A stretch of DNA of 49,842 nucleotides, taken from Balneolales bacterium. Its GTDB lineage: Bacteria; Bacteroidota; Rhodothermia; Balneolales; Natronogracilivirgulaceae. Location: the NCBI GenBank assembly GCA_007132975.1, contig SLNO01000089.1, positions 1-49,842 on the forward strand, read 5' to 3'. Below, piece by piece: positions 1-8,321 of this stretch; the stretch's first letter is position 1; the number at the start of each line of letters is the position of its first letter. Below the pieces are notes generated by a model. That model saw only the letters and a program-made list of their open reading frames with translations. It searched no databases and was not told where the DNA came from. Position numbers and translations under genes: made by a program.

Positions 1-966
1 GGGGACCGGCTGCTGCCCGAACCGCCCCTGATGTTTACCTGCGCGGCGCAGGTGGAACCATCCGTTCCGGACGAGACGGTCATCCTCGAAGAAACCGGCG
101 ACTATTTGCTGGTCTACAAACCGGCACCGCTGCCTGTCCACCCCGGGGGGCGCTATAACCGGAATACGCTCATTACCATCCTTCGGGAGCGGGGGCTGGC
201 GGACACTCTCCCGTTGCTGGTGCTGCACCGGCTTGATTCGGTCACGTCGGGTTTGGTTCTGTTTGGACGGCAACCCGCGTTCACTCGTGCCGTGCAGGGA
301 GCCCTTGCCCGCGGCGAGGCGGTTAAAACGTATCTGGCACTGGTCCGCGGAGTACCGGCCCGGGACCGGATGTCCGTGGACAGCCCTATCCGGAGAAAGC
401 ATGGCTATGTCTTCGAGTGCCACAAAAGCGGCAAGGACTCACAGACCGATTTTGAGGTTCTGCGCCGATTTGATGGGTCTGCGCTCGTTCGCTGCCGTCC
501 CCGCACCGGTCGCACGCACCAGATACGGCTGCATCTCCGCGAGTGGGGGCATCCTGTCATCGATGATCCGGTGTACGGTCAACCGGCTTCGTATGGTACA
601 ATTTCAGGCGACTCGAAACAAAATGATCCGGTTTCAGATGATCCGGTCAGTAGCGGCAATGCGATTTCGGGTGTTCCGATGCCAGGCGTTCCGGTTCCAG
701 GCGGAAAACGAATCCCGGATGCGCATCTGGCGGGCACAGCGGTCCAGAACCGTGCGATTTCCCTGCTCAACTGCCGGCTCCGGATCGAGAAAGAGGGCCT
801 GGATTTTCGATTGTCCTACCATGTTGCGCAACCCGAAAACACCCGGCCGGTGGAAGCCGGGCCAGTAACGCGCAGCCCGTTTGAGCACGCACCGGCGGAA
901 CCATTTTCCGGGCTTCCGGTTCCAGGGGCTCTTGCCGGGGAGGACCTTCGTTTCCTTTTGGATTAG
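1..966 (+). CDS. RluA-family 23S/tRNA pseudouridine synthase, 5'-truncated by the window edge
   Basis: The frame is open from base 1 with no stop, so the ATG at 31 need not be the true start. The first residues (GDRLL) look like the end of an S4-type RNA-binding domain, and the gene probably begins outside the window. The catalytic motif HRLDSVTSG is present, with its aspartate codon at 235-237, and the family motif GRTHQIRLHL lies near 508-537, so this should isomerise uridine to pseudouridine in structured RNA. After the VYGQP segment the protein carries a low-complexity insert (about 586-740) rich in Pro, Val, Gly and Asp, including two VPxPG units encoded by a 15-bp tandem repeat. The following NCRLRIEKEG segment resumes the normal fold. 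It lies 3 bp before the next ORF's earliest ATG. The family is certain; the target uridine is not. Confidence 0.9.
   Translation, partial: GDRLLPEPPLMFTCAAQVEPSVPDETVILEETGDYLLVYKPAPLPVHPGGRYNRNTLITILRERGLADTLPLLVLHRLDSVTSGLVLFGRQPAFTRAVQGALARGEAVKTYLALVRGVPARDRMSVDSPIRRKHGYVFECHKSGKDSQTDFEVLRRFDGSALVRCRPRTGRTHQIRLHLREWGHPVIDDPVYGQPASYGTISGDSKQNDPVSDDPVSSGNAISGVPMPGVPVPGGKRIPDAHLAGTAVQNRAISLLNCRLRIEKEGLDFRLSYHVAQPENTRPVEAGPVTRSPFEHAPAEPFSGLPVPGALAGEDLRFLLD
673..702 (+). repeat. 15-bp tandem repeat (two units) inside the RluA-family gene
   Basis: Units at 673-687 and 688-702 match at 13 of 15 bases (GTTCCGATGCCAGGC and GTTCCGGTTCCAGGC). They encode two pentapeptides of the form VPxPG. Just upstream, GATGATCCGGT-like words recur (from about 561, 624 and 639), so the whole insert looks as if it grew by slippage. 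The repeat is in frame and does not break the gene. Confidence 0.7.
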
Positions 967-1017
967 CGGATGGTATATTGTGAAATGATCCCATTGCAGA
1001 AAAACCCCGTCTCAGTA

Positions 1018-1626
1018 ATGCTCTTTCGCCGATATCCTCTCCTTTTGCGGGGTGGATGGGGCTTGTTGTCCATTATGGCGGCACTCTGCCTGCTGGTTGC
1101 CTCTTGCAGTCTCTTCGAGACCCGCGATCCCGAGGAACCCGGCACCACCACGGTCCCGGTCTTCATACAGCCTGACCGACCGCAGGATGTCATCCAGAAT
1201 CTTCAAAATGCCGTCCGAACCATGAATCTCGACAATTACCGGCGTTGTCTTGAGTCCGAAGCCTTCTCCTACCAGCCCTCCTCCGTGGCGCAGAGTGGCA
1301 ACCCCGATCTGTGGCAAGGCTGGGGGTTTGCCGAGGAAGAAGCGTATTTCAACAACATGCGTGCGGAGACAGAGGGCTTGAGCGGCCACGAGCTTCGACT
1401 TGAAAACCGCCGTTTTGTCCAGATATCCGCGGATCAGGAGCAATTCGATGCGGATTACAGGATAACGGTGCAGCATAACCGCCAGGGGTTGCCTGCAGTG
1501 GCTGAAGGGGTCATTCGACTGATCATAGTCCGCGACGACTCCGGAAACTGGGCCATCGAGTCATGGAGCGATGCGGCCGACGGCAGCGATTTCACCTGGA
1601 GTGACTTCCGGGCGGCGTTTCTATAA
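1018..1626 (+). CDS. Predicted outer-membrane or periplasmic lipoprotein of unknown function
   Basis: From the ATG at 1018 the product is 202 residues, with a basic start (MLFRRYPLLLR), a hydrophobic core and a lipobox ending LLVASC at Cys30, the expected lipidation site. The frame is open from an ATG at 970, which would give an implausibly long 45-residue n-region before that Cys, so 1018 is preferred although no clear ribosome binding site helps. The mature part (motifs DNYRRCLE, WGFAEEEAYFNNM, IRLIIVRDDSGNWAIESW) has the size and alternating pattern of a small alpha+beta, NTF2-like fold; this is an inference from pattern only. It follows the pseudouridine synthase closely on the same strand, and no partner gene points to a role. 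Confidence 0.65.
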   Translation: MLFRRYPLLLRGGWGLLSIMAALCLLVASCSLFETRDPEEPGTTTVPVFIQPDRPQDVIQNLQNAVRTMNLDNYRRCLESEAFSYQPSSVAQSGNPDLWQGWGFAEEEAYFNNMRAETEGLSGHELRLENRRFVQISADQEQFDADYRITVQHNRQGLPAVAEGVIRLIIVRDDSGNWAIESWSDAADGSDFTWSDFRAAFL

Positions 1627-2017
1627 CAGGTCAAGTACATCCCGGCAAAATATATCCCGGCAGGATTCATCAGTATCTCCACGATATCAGTACCCCCTGG
1701 CCGGTCCACACACACCCCGCCTGCCTCTAATCCAGGATAATAGCCTCCCGCCTCTCCTCACATTCAGGCCACCCATGCTTCTTGTATCGGTGCATAAATG
1801 CGGCATGCCTGGAGCCGGTAACAGCAATATCATGATTTGATAACTTTTCGGTAAAGCGGAACACGATATCATTGACATGGCGTGTGCATTCCATCTGACC
1901 TGCAGTTGAAGTGCAACGTTGCTGGTAACATTTGCGGAGTTACATCCTGGGAGGTCGAAGAGCACCGTGCCTGCCATATCCCCGCTGGTAAAACCATGTC
2001 AATCAACATTAATAACA
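1627..2017 (+). other. Intergenic region upstream of the TonB-dependent receptor
   Basis: This is 391 bp without a convincing gene; the open frames here are short and lack family features. It contains a short direct repeat, ATCCCGGCA, at about 1639 and 1654. TAACTTTT near 1839 matches the Bacteroidota -7 consensus TAnnTTTG at 7 of 8 positions, but no -33 TTTG sits at the usual spacing. A promoter for the receptor must lie here unless it is read from upstream; I cannot place it with confidence. Confidence 0.4.
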
Positions 2018-5000
2018 ATGTTTCGCAATATGCTTAATAAAATTACAACCATTGGCTCTTTGATCCTGCTGTGGTCCTTGATGACCGTTTCAGTATCGCT
2101 GGGACAAGGGGTCACTACTTCGTCCCTGACAGGGATTGTAACCGATGACACCGGTGAAACACTTCCCGGCGCAACGGTTGTAGCCGTTCACGAGCCCTCG
2201 GGCACCACTTACGGTGCCGCCACTCGCAATGACGGCAGCTTTCGAATTTCAAATATGAGGGTGGGTGGGCCCTACACTGTTACATTCCGGTTTGTTGGAT
2301 TCCGCTCCTATGTTGTTGAAAACATGCACCTAAGCCTTGGTGAAACGCATACTCAATCGGCCAGGCTCAGCTCCGAGACCATTGAAATGGACGAGCTGAT
2401 CGTTCTGGGTGTCGAAGACATGATCTTCAACCGGGAGCGCACCGGAGCCTCCACGAATATCACGTCCGAAAGAATCACGTCCATACCAACAATCAGCCGT
2501 AGCATCAACGACCTCACCAAACTCACACCACAGAGCAGCGGAACCAGTTTTGCCGGACGCGACAACCGGTTTAACAACTACACGGTTGACGGAAGCGTCT
2601 ACAACAACAATTTTGGTCTGGGCGACGCCCAATTTGCGGCCGGCAACCCGATCAGCCTCGACGTAATTGAAGAGGTTCAGATCAACCTTGCTCCATACGA
2701 TGTGCGCCAGGGTGGCTTTACCGGGGCGAACGTCAATGCCATTACACGCAGCGGCACCAACCAGTACCGCGGGACGGCATATATCTTTTACCGGAACCAG
2801 GACTTTATCGGGACAAAAATCGGCGACAACGAAATAAGTGTGGATGATTCTTTCACCAGAACAATTGGTGCATCCGTGGGTGGTCCCATCCTCAGAGACC
2901 GGCTTTTCTTTTTCCTGAATGTGGAACAGGAGGAAGCCGACAACCCCGGCGACAACCGGCTCGCATTGCGGCCGGGGCAAACTCCGGATGGTTCGCAAAT
3001 TACCCGGGTTCCCCTGGAACAGGCTCAATTTGTTCGTGACCAGATACAGCAGCTGTATGGATACGATCCGGGCCGCTTTGAGGACATTGCGTTCGAGAAC
3101 AAAGGACTCCGGCTCAACGCCCGTCTCGACTACAACATCAGCAATCAGCACCGCGCCATGGTCCGGTTTAACATGTACGATTCCTTTGTTGATAATTTTG
3201 TGAACGGAAACAGTATCCGCGGTTTTACCGGAGCTCATCGATACCGAAACACGGAAAGGTTTGGTCCTGAGGCGATCACGTTCAGAAACGCCCACTACTC
3301 AACCGATGCCAAGGTAACCTCGCTGATTGCCGAAGTGAATTCTACATTTGGCAACAACATTGCCAACAGCTTCCGCATTGGCAACACCTGGTCCACTCCG
3401 CAGCAGCGTAGCGTGCCCGGCGGCGATGTATTCCCAATGATCGAGGTCCTTGAGCCGCTTGACGGCACCCCGAACGTCTATTACATGTCGCTCGGAAATG
3501 AGCTGTTCACCGTTGGCAATCTGCTGGATAATGACACATTTAGCGCTTCCAATACTCTGACCTATTTCACCGGCCGGAGCACCATCACAGCCGGGGCCAA
3601 CTTTGAGTATATGACCTTCGCAAACGCGTTTAATCCGGTCTGGAACTCCTGGTACCGATACACTACCTACGACGACTTCGTGGAATCGGTGATCAACCAG
3701 AATCCGAATGTGAGGCCCTCGCACTTTGCCATTGGCTTTACTTTCGACGAAGATAATCCAACAACCATGCCACTTGACGAGGTCTCATTTGCACAGGTTG
3801 GGCTTTATCTTCAAAACGAATTCATGGTAAACCCGAATCTGCGGGTCATCGCCGGCCTCCGGGTTGACCTGCCATTCTACCCCATGGATGCACCGAGAAA
3901 CCCGACAGTAGAATCGCTGAATCTTTCCATTCCCAACCCCCGTGGCGGTGCAAATATCTCCCCTGATGTGAGCGCTTTCCCTGGAGTGAACCCCCTCTGG
4001 TCTCCCCGGCTTGGCTTCAACTGGGATGTTACTGGCAATGGAACAACCCAACTGCGTGGTGGTACCGGCATGTTTTCCGGAAGGCTGCCTTTTGTTTGGA
4101 TTTCGAACCAGATCAATGCCAACGGCGTCATGCGCGGACAGCGTGGCTACTTTGCCGACAGCTGGGGTGAAAACGGGAATCCGGAATGGCAGGGATTCCA
4201 GTCGGATGTGAACTTTTACCGCCCGGATCCTGCAACACTGGATGCGGAGATCCCAAACCAGATCAATGTCACTGCGGACGACTTCAAGCTGCCGCAGGTT
4301 TGGCGTTCCAATCTGGCAGTGGATCAGCGCCTTCCTTATGACATTATCGGTACGGCAGAATTGATTTACGCCCGCGACTACAACAGTCCACTGGCTGTTA
4401 ACCTCGCACATCAGAGAACCGGTGAAAGTGTCAATATCGGTGGCAACAGCTACGATCTTTACCGCCAGGCAGTACCGGGCGCCGAGGGTACGCGGCTCGA
4501 AGAGATCTACTACCTGACAAACATCAACGAAGGATCCTATTTTGCCCTTACCCTTGGTGCTGAAAAAACATGGGACTTCGGTTTGTTTACCAGCTTAAAC
4601 TATACTTTCAGCCGCGCCCGTGACTACGGGCTCATCGGAGGATCCCAGGCACAGTCACTCTGGCCTGATGTGGCAAGAGACAACCGGAACAACCCGGAAG
4701 TTGGCTACTCCCGCTTTGACACCCCAAACCGGATTGTTGCCGTAACCTCTTTTGATACCCGGGTATTTGCTCCCCGCTACCTTACCCGGTTCTCGCTCGT
4801 ATATGTCGGCGGCACCCAGGGTCGCTACAGCTATACCTATGCCGGAAGCTTCGGTGACGGCTCTGGTGTGCGCCTGATGTATGTACCTGAAAGTTTCAAT
4901 GATGCGCAACTGGTGGATCAGGTAGACGATGATGGCAATCTTGTTCGCACTGCCGAGCAGCAGTGGCAGGATCTCAACGCCTTTATCGAACAGGATCCCT

Positions 5001-5350
5001 ACCTGAGTGGAATGCGTGGAAAAATAACCGGAAGAAATGAGGCAAAGCTGCCCTGGCTGCACCGATTTGACCTCAGGATTGTCCAGGATGTGAGTTTCTT
5101 CAGTGGACACCGCATGCAGCTCACTATGGACGTACTGAACATCGGCAACCTGATCAACAACACATGGGGTGTATCACGGGTGCCGGTCCAGAACAACCCG
5201 ATGTCATACCTGGGCCCGGACGAAAATGGCAACGCCACATTCAATGTTAATTACCCGTCCAGCGGGGAAATGAACGAAAGCTTCCGCAGAAGTATCGGTA
5301 TCGATAATACCTGGAGTGCCCAATTTGGAGTACGCTATCTCTTTAACTAG
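2018..5350 (+). CDS. TonB-dependent receptor, Oar-like, with carboxypeptidase-regulatory N-terminal domain
   Basis: The outer-membrane protein has 1110 residues from the ATG at 2018 (a second ATG at 2030 is also possible). The frame extends to a TTG at 1919, but that would add 33 residues before the signal peptide. The order is: signal peptide ending near SVSLGQG; a carboxypeptidase-regulatory/CnaB-like domain (SLTGIVTDDTGETLPGATV); a plug domain (NRFNNYTVDGSVYNNNFG, then ISLDVIEEVQINLAPYDV and GANVNAITRSGTNQYRG); and a long beta-barrel ending NTWSAQFGVRYLFN. The layout fits the Oar family, in which TonB-driven barrels import large substrates or serve in surface export. There is no SusD-like partner beside it, so a SusCD glycan role is not supported. 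It is monocistronic, with a long leader and a strong terminator. Confidence 0.93.
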   Translation: MFRNMLNKITTIGSLILLWSLMTVSVSLGQGVTTSSLTGIVTDDTGETLPGATVVAVHEPSGTTYGAATRNDGSFRISNMRVGGPYTVTFRFVGFRSYVVENMHLSLGETHTQSARLSSETIEMDELIVLGVEDMIFNRERTGASTNITSERITSIPTISRSINDLTKLTPQSSGTSFAGRDNRFNNYTVDGSVYNNNFGLGDAQFAAGNPISLDVIEEVQINLAPYDVRQGGFTGANVNAITRSGTNQYRGTAYIFYRNQDFIGTKIGDNEISVDDSFTRTIGASVGGPILRDRLFFFLNVEQEEADNPGDNRLALRPGQTPDGSQITRVPLEQAQFVRDQIQQLYGYDPGRFEDIAFENKGLRLNARLDYNISNQHRAMVRFNMYDSFVDNFVNGNSIRGFTGAHRYRNTERFGPEAITFRNAHYSTDAKVTSLIAEVNSTFGNNIANSFRIGNTWSTPQQRSVPGGDVFPMIEVLEPLDGTPNVYYMSLGNELFTVGNLLDNDTFSASNTLTYFTGRSTITAGANFEYMTFANAFNPVWNSWYRYTTYDDFVESVINQNPNVRPSHFAIGFTFDEDNPTTMPLDEVSFAQVGLYLQNEFMVNPNLRVIAGLRVDLPFYPMDAPRNPTVESLNLSIPNPRGGANISPDVSAFPGVNPLWSPRLGFNWDVTGNGTTQLRGGTGMFSGRLPFVWISNQINANGVMRGQRGYFADSWGENGNPEWQGFQSDVNFYRPDPATLDAEIPNQINVTADDFKLPQVWRSNLAVDQRLPYDIIGTAELIYARDYNSPLAVNLAHQRTGESVNIGGNSYDLYRQAVPGAEGTRLEEIYYLTNINEGSYFALTLGAEKTWDFGLFTSLNYTFSRARDYGLIGGSQAQSLWPDVARDNRNNPEVGYSRFDTPNRIVAVTSFDTRVFAPRYLTRFSLVYVGGTQGRYSYTYAGSFGDGSGVRLMYVPESFNDAQLVDQVDDDGNLVRTAEQQWQDLNAFIEQDPYLSGMRGKITGRNEAKLPWLHRFDLRIVQDVSFFSGHRMQLTMDVLNIGNLINNTWGVSRVPVQNNPMSYLGPDENGNATFNVNYPSSGEMNESFRRSIGIDNTWSAQFGVRYLFN

Positions 5351-5429
5351 AAATGCGCAATAGAGACGCCATGTCAATGTGACCTGCTTGAGTTCACAAC
5401 ATGGGATGAACCCCAGCCCGTTACCACAG

Positions 5430-5463
5430 AAAAGGCTCCTGACAGGAGCCTTTTCTTTTTTTA
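5430..5463 (+). terminator. Rho-independent terminator after the TonB-dependent receptor
   Basis: A perfect inverted repeat, AAAGGCTCCT (5431-5440) and AGGAGCCTTT (5444-5453), encloses a 3-base loop and runs into a T-rich tract (TTCTTTTTTT). It lies about 80 bp after the receptor stop. The convergent alpha/beta hydrolase gene ends at 5461 inside the T-tract, so the hairpin may also serve that gene, although its A-tract on the other side is short. Confidence 0.9.
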
Positions 5464-6336
5464 TTCTGCACTCAGGAATGCCCGCACGATACGCTGGAAC
5501 CGGTCCGGCTGATCCAGAAAGGCATAGTGTCCGGCCCGCTCAATCCCAACAAGCGCCCCCTTCCTGAGCCCTTTCTCCATTCGTTCTGCCTGATACCAGG
5601 GCGTCGCCTCATCCTCCCGGCCCCACAGGAGCAGCACATCATTGGGTATTTCCGGGAGGCAGTGCTCCAGATGCTCGGACACCGTCCTGACAAACGTCTC
5701 TCTCATTACCCCTTCGAGCTTCTGGTAGTCCGATGATCCCAGCGATTTCCAAATGGCTGTTGTGCGGAGCCATTCCTGCGCTTTGGCCTTCAAAGCCCCC
5801 GGAAGCAACGCAAATGGTGCCTTCAGGACCATGGCCGTAGTTCGGCGGCGGTAATAGGAAAAGCTTCTTCGCGGTTTCATGCCGGCACCGCCGGTGATGA
5901 TGATCTTCAGCAGTTCCGAATCGGGTTCTCCGCCTGATGCCGCCTCTTCCGGCTGGCGGCCAGGACCGGAATCCGACTCTGAAGCCGCCAATGTTTTGCT
6001 CCCGTTACGGGCGGCCCACTTCAGGGTTATCCTTCCGCCGAAGGAATGGGCCAGCACGTCCACCGGGCCCCCTGCCACCTCTATGGCAAGAGCCTTTGCC
6101 AGATCCGTGTAGTCATCAATGCCCCATGGCTCCGGTGGCGGCGGTGTGGCCCCAAAACCGGGCAGGTCTGGCACATAGCATGTCCGTATATCTGAGAGCG
6201 AATGAGCGAGGGGCATCATTACCCGCGAACTGCTTCCCCATCCGTGAAGGATCAGCAACGGCGGACCGCTTCCTGTCACGCGGCAGGACACCGGCTGTCC
6301 CTTGTAATCAAAAATCTGTGTTATTTCTTCAGGCAC
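5461..6336 (-). CDS. Alpha/beta-hydrolase fold protein
   Basis: The product has 291 residues and starts at a GTG. The oxyanion motif LLILHGWGSSS, the nucleophile elbow AHSFGG, an acid in LLWGREDEATP and the catalytic histidine in RAGHYAFLD give a complete Ser-Asp/Glu-His set. A cap region (about residues 150-210) is rich in Arg and aromatics. A hydrophilic insert of about 25 residues rich in Ser, Glu and Gly (around 115-140) follows the elbow and looks variable. The substrate cannot be read from sequence; esterase, lipase or C-C hydrolase activity are all possible. It lies 27 bp downstream of recN on the same strand, so the two are probably co-transcribed, but no functional link is evident. 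Confidence 0.85.
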   Translation of the reverse strand: MPEEITQIFDYKGQPVSCRVTGSGPPLLILHGWGSSSRVMMPLAHSLSDIRTCYVPDLPGFGATPPPPEPWGIDDYTDLAKALAIEVAGGPVDVLAHSFGGRITLKWAARNGSKTLAASESDSGPGRQPEEAASGGEPDSELLKIIITGGAGMKPRRSFSYYRRRTTAMVLKAPFALLPGALKAKAQEWLRTTAIWKSLGSSDYQKLEGVMRETFVRTVSEHLEHCLPEIPNDVLLLWGREDEATPWYQAERMEKGLRKGALVGIERAGHYAFLDQPDRFQRIVRAFLSAE

Positions 6337-6363
6337 GTATTATTGCTTTGTATGAGCTTGCCA

Positions 6364-8172
6364 TTAGCCGGCCTTTCTCCGGCCGCGTGCTTTTTGCACC
6401 ATTTCCCGGGCACCTGCCACGGCATGCTCGCTCACATCGGCGCCGCTCATTAATGAGGCGACCTGGCGTATATGCGCTTCCTCGTCGAGTTTCCGAATGT
6501 GTGTGACCGTTCGCTCGCCAGACTCCTGTTTTTCCACGCGGAAGTGATGGTCTGCCTGCCCTGCAATTTGGGGCTGGTGGGTTATGGCAACTATCTGGCA
6601 GTGTTCGGCCAGTTCATGCATGGTGCGCCCCACCTGTTCGGCAACCGCGCCGCCAATGCCCGTGTCTATTTCGTCGAAGATCATGACCGGCAGGTGCTGC
6701 TCGCGTGCGATGACCGATTTAAGGGCCAGCATGACCCTCGAAATTTCCCCGCCCGAGGCGATCCTGGCCAGCGGCTTGGGTGACTCACCCTTGTTGGTGC
6801 TGATGTAAAAAACGACATCGTCGGGACCATCGGACTGGCACGAAACCAACTTTTCGTCCACTTTGAACCAACCGTTGCCATCAAGGCGCCAATCCACCCG
6901 CACTTCAAACCTGTTGTTTGGAATCCCGAGCTTCATAAGTGCTTCCGATATCTGCCGGCCCAGGCCAGCACCCGACGCCATGCGCTCATTGTGCAGCTCC
7001 GTCGCCTTCTCCCTGAGCACTTCGGTGGCGGCTGCAACTTCCTTCTCCTTCTTTTCCCGCTCAAGGTCGAAATTCTCTGCCAGGTCGACCGACTCCTGCA
7101 GCTCCTGTCGATAAACGATCAGGTCCGGCAGCAAGCGTCCGTACTTTTTTTCCAACCGGCGCAACTCCGCCTGTTTTTGCCGCAGCTCTTCAAGCCTCCC
7201 CGGATTGAATTCAATGCGCGAGCGGTACCTTTCTGTGTGGGATAGCAGCTCCTGTAAGCTCACCCGAGCCGAGCGCAGCTCCTCCGTATAGCTTCGGAAC
7301 TCTTCGTCCATTTCGGCCATATCGCCCAGCGCATCTTCGATCATGCCCAGCATATCCATCAGGTTTCGCTCGCCCTCAGAGCCCAATTCGCCGATCAGGG
7401 CTGCCTTGCCGTCCAGGTCCTCGGCATGGTCCAGCCGCTTCATCTCTGCTTCCATCTCTGCAAAAGCCTCTTCGTCGAGGCTTGCGGCCTCAAGCTCCCT
7501 GAGCTGGAACCGGTGCAGTTCCATTTTTTCCTGCAGTTCACGCTCCCGCCGGACAAGCGTATCGCGCTCCTTCCGCAGGCGCAGAACCGCAGTATAGGCC
7601 ACATCATAGTCTTTCTTGCGCACGCTGACGCCGGGCAGGGCGTCAATGACCTCGCGGTGGTGGTCTTGTTTGAGCAGAAGCTGGTGGTCGTGCTGGCCGT
7701 GCAGGTCCACCAGGCGGTCGCCCACCTCGCGCAGCAGAGAGATGGTCACCGGCGTGTCGTTGATAAAGGCGCGGCTGCCGGCGGGACGTATTTCGCGGCG
7801 CAGAATGATCTCGCTCCCGCTGTTTTCAACTTCGTTTTCATCCAGCAGCCGAACCACCACCGGATCCGGATCACCACCTGTGCCAATGACCGCTTCCACA
7901 ATTGCCTTGCTGGTACCCTCCCGCACTGTTTCCGTATCGGCACGTTCTCCCAATACCGCGTTAAGCGCTCCAATTATGATCGATTTCCCCGCTCCGGTCT
8001 GGCCCGTCAGTATGTTCAGGCCGGTTCCAAAGGAAACTTCCAACTCATCAATCAGAGCGTAATTTTTGACGTAGAGACTTTTAATCAAGGTACCTGTATT
8101 TATGGCATTCACGCCGGCCGCATTCCCTGCAACCAGTGTCATCCGATTAGCAAAGATAGGACTATTTTTCAT
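6364..8172 (-). CDS. recN: DNA repair protein RecN (SMC-like ATPase)
   Basis: The product has 602 residues. Walker A is GQTGAGKS (residues 57-64), followed by a long coiled-coil middle, the ABC signature in IASGGEISR and Walker B in MIFDEIDTGIGG, the standard RecN layout. RecN holds broken DNA ends during recombinational repair. Homologues usually begin just before the KSLYVKNYALI segment; here a 28-residue extension precedes it. The ATG at 8172 is supported by an AGGAGG at 8183-8188, about 11 nt upstream on the coding strand. A TTG at 8088 would give the conventional N-terminus but has a poorer ribosome binding site. The gene is divergent from lon across a palindrome-containing gap, and the alpha/beta hydrolase gene follows. 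Confidence 0.95.
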   Translation of the reverse strand: MKNSPIFANRMTLVAGNAAGVNAINTGTLIKSLYVKNYALIDELEVSFGTGLNILTGQTGAGKSIIIGALNAVLGERADTETVREGTSKAIVEAVIGTGGDPDPVVVRLLDENEVENSGSEIILRREIRPAGSRAFINDTPVTISLLREVGDRLVDLHGQHDHQLLLKQDHHREVIDALPGVSVRKKDYDVAYTAVLRLRKERDTLVRRERELQEKMELHRFQLRELEAASLDEEAFAEMEAEMKRLDHAEDLDGKAALIGELGSEGERNLMDMLGMIEDALGDMAEMDEEFRSYTEELRSARVSLQELLSHTERYRSRIEFNPGRLEELRQKQAELRRLEKKYGRLLPDLIVYRQELQESVDLAENFDLEREKKEKEVAAATEVLREKATELHNERMASGAGLGRQISEALMKLGIPNNRFEVRVDWRLDGNGWFKVDEKLVSCQSDGPDDVVFYISTNKGESPKPLARIASGGEISRVMLALKSVIAREQHLPVMIFDEIDTGIGGAVAEQVGRTMHELAEHCQIVAITHQPQIAGQADHHFRVEKQESGERTVTHIRKLDEEAHIRQVASLMSGADVSEHAVAGAREMVQKARGRRKAG

Positions 8173-8205
8173 TCTTGTGGAATCCTCCTGCTTCCTGGTC
8201 TAAAG

Positions 8206-8217
8206 CTTGTTAACAAG
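8206..8217. promoter_or_regulatory. 12-bp perfect palindrome, candidate operator between recN and lon
   Basis: CTTGTTAACAAG is its own reverse complement and lies in the 149-bp gap between the divergent recN and lon starts. It directly abuts the -7-like sequence TAATTTTG at 8218-8225 that reads toward lon, so a protein bound here would cover that promoter. It is not the CIRCE element, nor the E. coli or Bacillus LexA box. Which regulator binds it is unknown. Confidence 0.45.
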
Positions 8218-8225
8218 TAATTTTG
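8218..8225 (+). promoter_or_regulatory. Candidate -7 element of the lon promoter
   Basis: TAATTTTG matches the Bacteroidota -7 consensus TAnnTTTG exactly. The base group 19 nt upstream (CTGG at 8195-8198) matches the -33 TTTG at only two of four positions, so the call is tentative. It lies about 100 bp before the lon ATG. Confidence 0.35.
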
Positions 8226-8321
8226 CGCGAGGCCGCCCTGGGCGCCGGTTCTTAATAGACCCGGAAAAAAGGAAAGGCTTACACTGCGAATTTGGAAGAA
8301 AAATGGCTATTTTGTGATGAT

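Noticed and set aside
7426..8220. 264-residue open frame on the plus strand
   Set aside because: Antisense to recN, without motifs; the recN frame carries intact Walker motifs.
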